Origin: Orrella dioscoreae
Lineage (GTDB): Bacteria > Pseudomonadota > Gammaproteobacteria > Burkholderiales > Burkholderiaceae_B
DNA: 64,000 bases
Assembly (NCBI RefSeq): GCF_900089455.2
Contig: NZ_LT907988.1
Span: forward strand, 806,001-870,000
Direction: 5' to 3'
Shown piece after piece: positions 62,404 through 64,000 of this stretch. The first letter of the stretch is position 1. Each line of letters opens with the position of its first letter. The notes below the pieces were generated by a model. That model saw only the letters and a program-made list of their open reading frames with translations. It was not told the origin of the DNA and ran no database searches. The translations under genes and the position numbers were made by a program.

Positions 62404-62907
62404 ATGAAGGACATCTACATCAAATTCGGCAACCCCGCTCTGAAGGGGGAGTCTCAGGACAAGGATCACCCGGACTGGATCGAAGTCGGCTCCTGGCGCC
62501 ATGAGATCATCCAGCCGCGTTCGGCCACTGCCTCGACCTCGGGCGGCCACACCGCCGAGCGCACCGAGCATGGCGAGATGGTCTTCACGAAGGACCTGGA
62601 CGTCGTCAGCCCGCTGCTGTACCAGCACGCCTCGGGCGGCACCACCTTCGACGAAGTGACCGTCGACTTCCTGCGCGCCGACGGCGAAGGCAATCGCGTC
62701 AAGTACCTGGAAATCAAGCTCAAGCACGTCATCATCTCGCGCGTCGCGCCCGAGGTGGTCAGCGAAGGCCTGCCCAACGAAAGCTTCTCGCTGAAGTACG
62801 CTGCAGTGCAGTGGAAGTACACGCAGCAGAAGATCGGCGGCAACCAGGGCGGCAACGCGCAAGGCGCCTGGAGCCTGACGAAGAACGACAAGACCTACTC
62901 GGTCTAA
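62404..62907 (+). CDS. hcp: T6SS tube protein Hcp (TssD)
   Basis: The 167-residue Hcp starts MKDIYIKFGNPALKGESQDK after a good ribosome binding site (GAAGAGG). HPDWIEVGSWRHEIIQPRSA and FTKDLDVVSPLLYQHASGGT are family-typical. Hexamer rings stack into the tube that carries VgrG/PAAR and small effectors. The gene stands 41 bases from tssC and is followed by a strong hairpin. Confidence 0.96.
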   Translation: MKDIYIKFGNPALKGESQDKDHPDWIEVGSWRHEIIQPRSATASTSGGHTAERTEHGEMVFTKDLDVVSPLLYQHASGGTTFDEVTVDFLRADGEGNRVKYLEIKLKHVIISRVAPEVVSEGLPNESFSLKYAAVQWKYTQQKIGGNQGGNAQGAWSLTKNDKTYSV

Positions 62908-62926
62908 TTCGTCCCTTCCCAGCAAG

Positions 62927-62957
62927 CGGGCCGCGACCCGGCAAGGTTCGCGGCCCG
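62927..62957 (+). terminator. Hairpin after hcp
   Basis: A perfect 10-bp stem (CGGGCCGCGA / TCGCGGCCCG, loop of eleven) lies 20 bases after the hcp stop. There is no real T-run after it, so it may act as a partial terminator or 3' stabiliser that keeps hcp mRNA above the downstream baseplate genes. Confidence 0.5.
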
Positions 62958-62984
62958 TTGCCATATTGAGGGTACAGGGGCGTC

Positions 62985-63470
62985 ATGAAGGGATTCGAAC
63001 CCAGCCTGTTCGACAAGCTGTTCGCGGCGCCATCCCAGGCGCCGCACGCGTTGCGCCGTCTCTCGGTCGAGGAGATCAAGGAGACGGTCGCCCGCGACAT
63101 CGAGGCCTTGCTGAACACGCGCATGGTCTTCACCGAGGAAACGCTGTCGCGCTTTCCGGAGTGCCAGCGCTCGATCCTGACATATGGGCTGTCCGATTTC
63201 TCAGGCCTGAGCCTGGCCAGTTTCTACGACCGTGAGTTCATCTGCCGCGCGCTGGAGCAGGCGATTGCCCGCCATGAGCCGCGCCTGACGCAGGTGCGCG
63301 TGCTGCTGCAGGTGGACAGCCGCGCGACGTCGGTCCTGTATTTCGCCATCACGGCCATCCTGGACGTGGGGCCCGCGCACGAACCCGTGGCGTTCGATGC
63401 GACCCTGCAACCGTCCACCCTGCAGTATTCCGTCACCAAGGGCCGCGGCAAGACCGGCCCGGGACTCTGA
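62985..63470 (+). CDS. tssE: T6SS baseplate protein TssE (gp25-like)
   Basis: The 161-residue product has the gp25/GPW layout: SLFDKLFAAPSQAPHALRRL, then IKETVARDIEALLNTRMVFT and SILTYGLSDFSGLSLASF. It forms the baseplate wedge that nucleates the sheath. It lies 77 bases after hcp, beyond the hairpin, and 42 before tssF. Confidence 0.94.
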   Translation: MKGFEPSLFDKLFAAPSQAPHALRRLSVEEIKETVARDIEALLNTRMVFTEETLSRFPECQRSILTYGLSDFSGLSLASFYDREFICRALEQAIARHEPRLTQVRVLLQVDSRATSVLYFAITAILDVGPAHEPVAFDATLQPSTLQYSVTKGRGKTGPGL

Positions 63471-63512
63471 GGAACGCGCGGGCGCCGCGCGCGAAGCGAG
63501 AAGAGAGCAAAG

Positions 63513-64000
63513 ATGGAAGACCTACTGCCCTATTACGAACGCGAGCTGGGTTTCCTGCGCAGCACCTCGCGCGAGTTTGCCGATCGCTACCCCAAGATCG
63601 CGGGCAGGCTCGGGCTGTCCGGCGAGGTCTGCGAGGATCCGCACGTCGAACGGATGATCGAATCCTTCGCGTTGCTGGGCGCGCGCATCAACAAGAAGCT
63701 GGACGACGACTACCCGGAATTCACCGAAGCGCTGTTCGAGGTGATGTATCCGCACTACCTGCGGCCTTTCCCGGCGTGTTCGATCGCGTATTTCGACGTG
63801 GGCGGCGTGGCCGGCCAGCTGACCGCGCCCGTGCGCATGCCGCGCGGCACGGAATTCAAGTCGCAGCCCGTCAAGGGCGTGGCGTGCCGCTTCCGTAGCG
63901 CCTACGACGTCACCATCGCGCCGTTGCAGGTGGCGCATGCCGAGTTCGTGCCGGCGGCCAGCGCGCCGGGCAGCGTGGTGCTGGCGCCCGATGTGACGGG
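63513..64000 (+). CDS. tssF: T6SS baseplate protein TssF (partial, 3' end outside window)
   Basis: ATG 63513 opens a frame that is still open at the right edge (162 residues seen, of about 600 usual). MEDLLPYYERELGFLRSTSR, EDPHVERMIESFALLGARIN, KKLDDDYPEFTEALFEVMYP and HYLRPFPACSIAYFDV are the standard TssF N-terminus. It makes the wedge with TssG and TssE. tssG and tssH are expected next, outside the window. Confidence 0.95.
   Translation, partial: MEDLLPYYERELGFLRSTSREFADRYPKIAGRLGLSGEVCEDPHVERMIESFALLGARINKKLDDDYPEFTEALFEVMYPHYLRPFPACSIAYFDVGGVAGQLTAPVRMPRGTEFKSQPVKGVACRFRSAYDVTIAPLQVAHAEFVPAASAPGSVVLAPDVT

Noticed and set aside
42235-64000. Contractile phage tail or prophage
   Set aside because: TssJ, TssK, TssL, TssM, TssA and TagF are present and no capsid, terminase or integrase gene is seen; this is a T6SS.

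Overview
The window is a GC-rich bacterial chromosome segment. Its gene families and layout suggest a betaproteobacterium of the Burkholderiales, most like Alcaligenaceae (Achromobacter/Bordetella). That placement is an inference from gene content, since no rRNA or tRNA is present. Genes are tightly packed and no gene-free stretch exceeds 300 bases. The longest gap is the 291-base divergent region at 28069-28359.

Left third (1-28068), all on the minus strand and read from high to low coordinates. An OmpR-type two-component system (27400-28068, 25852-27396) is followed by a tad/flp type IVc pilus locus: flp, the prepilin peptidase tadV, cpaB, the secretin cpaC, cpaD, tadZ/cpaE, tadA, tadB, tadC, tadD and three pseudopilin-like genes (tadE, tadF, tadG). 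The unit continues without an obvious break into a 10-kb gene for a 3364-residue LEPR-XLL surface protein made of four beta-propeller blocks and Ig-like modules. Next come its probable exporter genes: a TolC-like outer-membrane lipoprotein, a HlyD-like adaptor, and a GAF-plus-HlyD adaptor that runs off the left edge. The likely logic is pilus, large adhesin and dedicated exporter expressed as one surface-attachment programme.

Middle (28069-30330). A divergent control region with a Fur-box-like palindrome leads to a lytic transglycosylase and a RcnB-family periplasmic protein. A small PDGTY-repeat protein and a PAAR protein lie on the other strand, at the edge of the next system.

Right half (30331-64000) is a type VI secretion (T6SS) locus in several transcription units. 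They are: tssA (+); an IS3/IS150-type insertion sequence sitting in the loop of the terminator between tssA and the next unit; a minus-strand unit tagX-like / unknown membrane protein / tssM / tagF / ompA-like; a plus-strand unit with an unknown membrane protein, vgrG1, a lipase effector and its Tli4-like immunity protein; a minus-strand unit tssJ-tssK-tssL followed by a giant VgrG (2621 residues, with a Gly/Ala-rich linker of about 1200 residues and a C-terminal zinc-metallopeptidase motif) and a small lipoprotein; and a plus-strand unit TPR lipoprotein / tssB / tssC / hcp / tssE / tssF, with tssF cut by the right edge. tssG and tssH (clpV) are not seen and would be expected beyond 64000.

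The most unusual items are the giant metallopeptidase VgrG with its neighbouring lipoprotein, the four-propeller LEPR-XLL protein at the tail of the tad operon, the PDGTY-repeat/PAAR pair, and the insertion sequence in the terminator loop. Protein assignments come from reading motifs; no database search was run.
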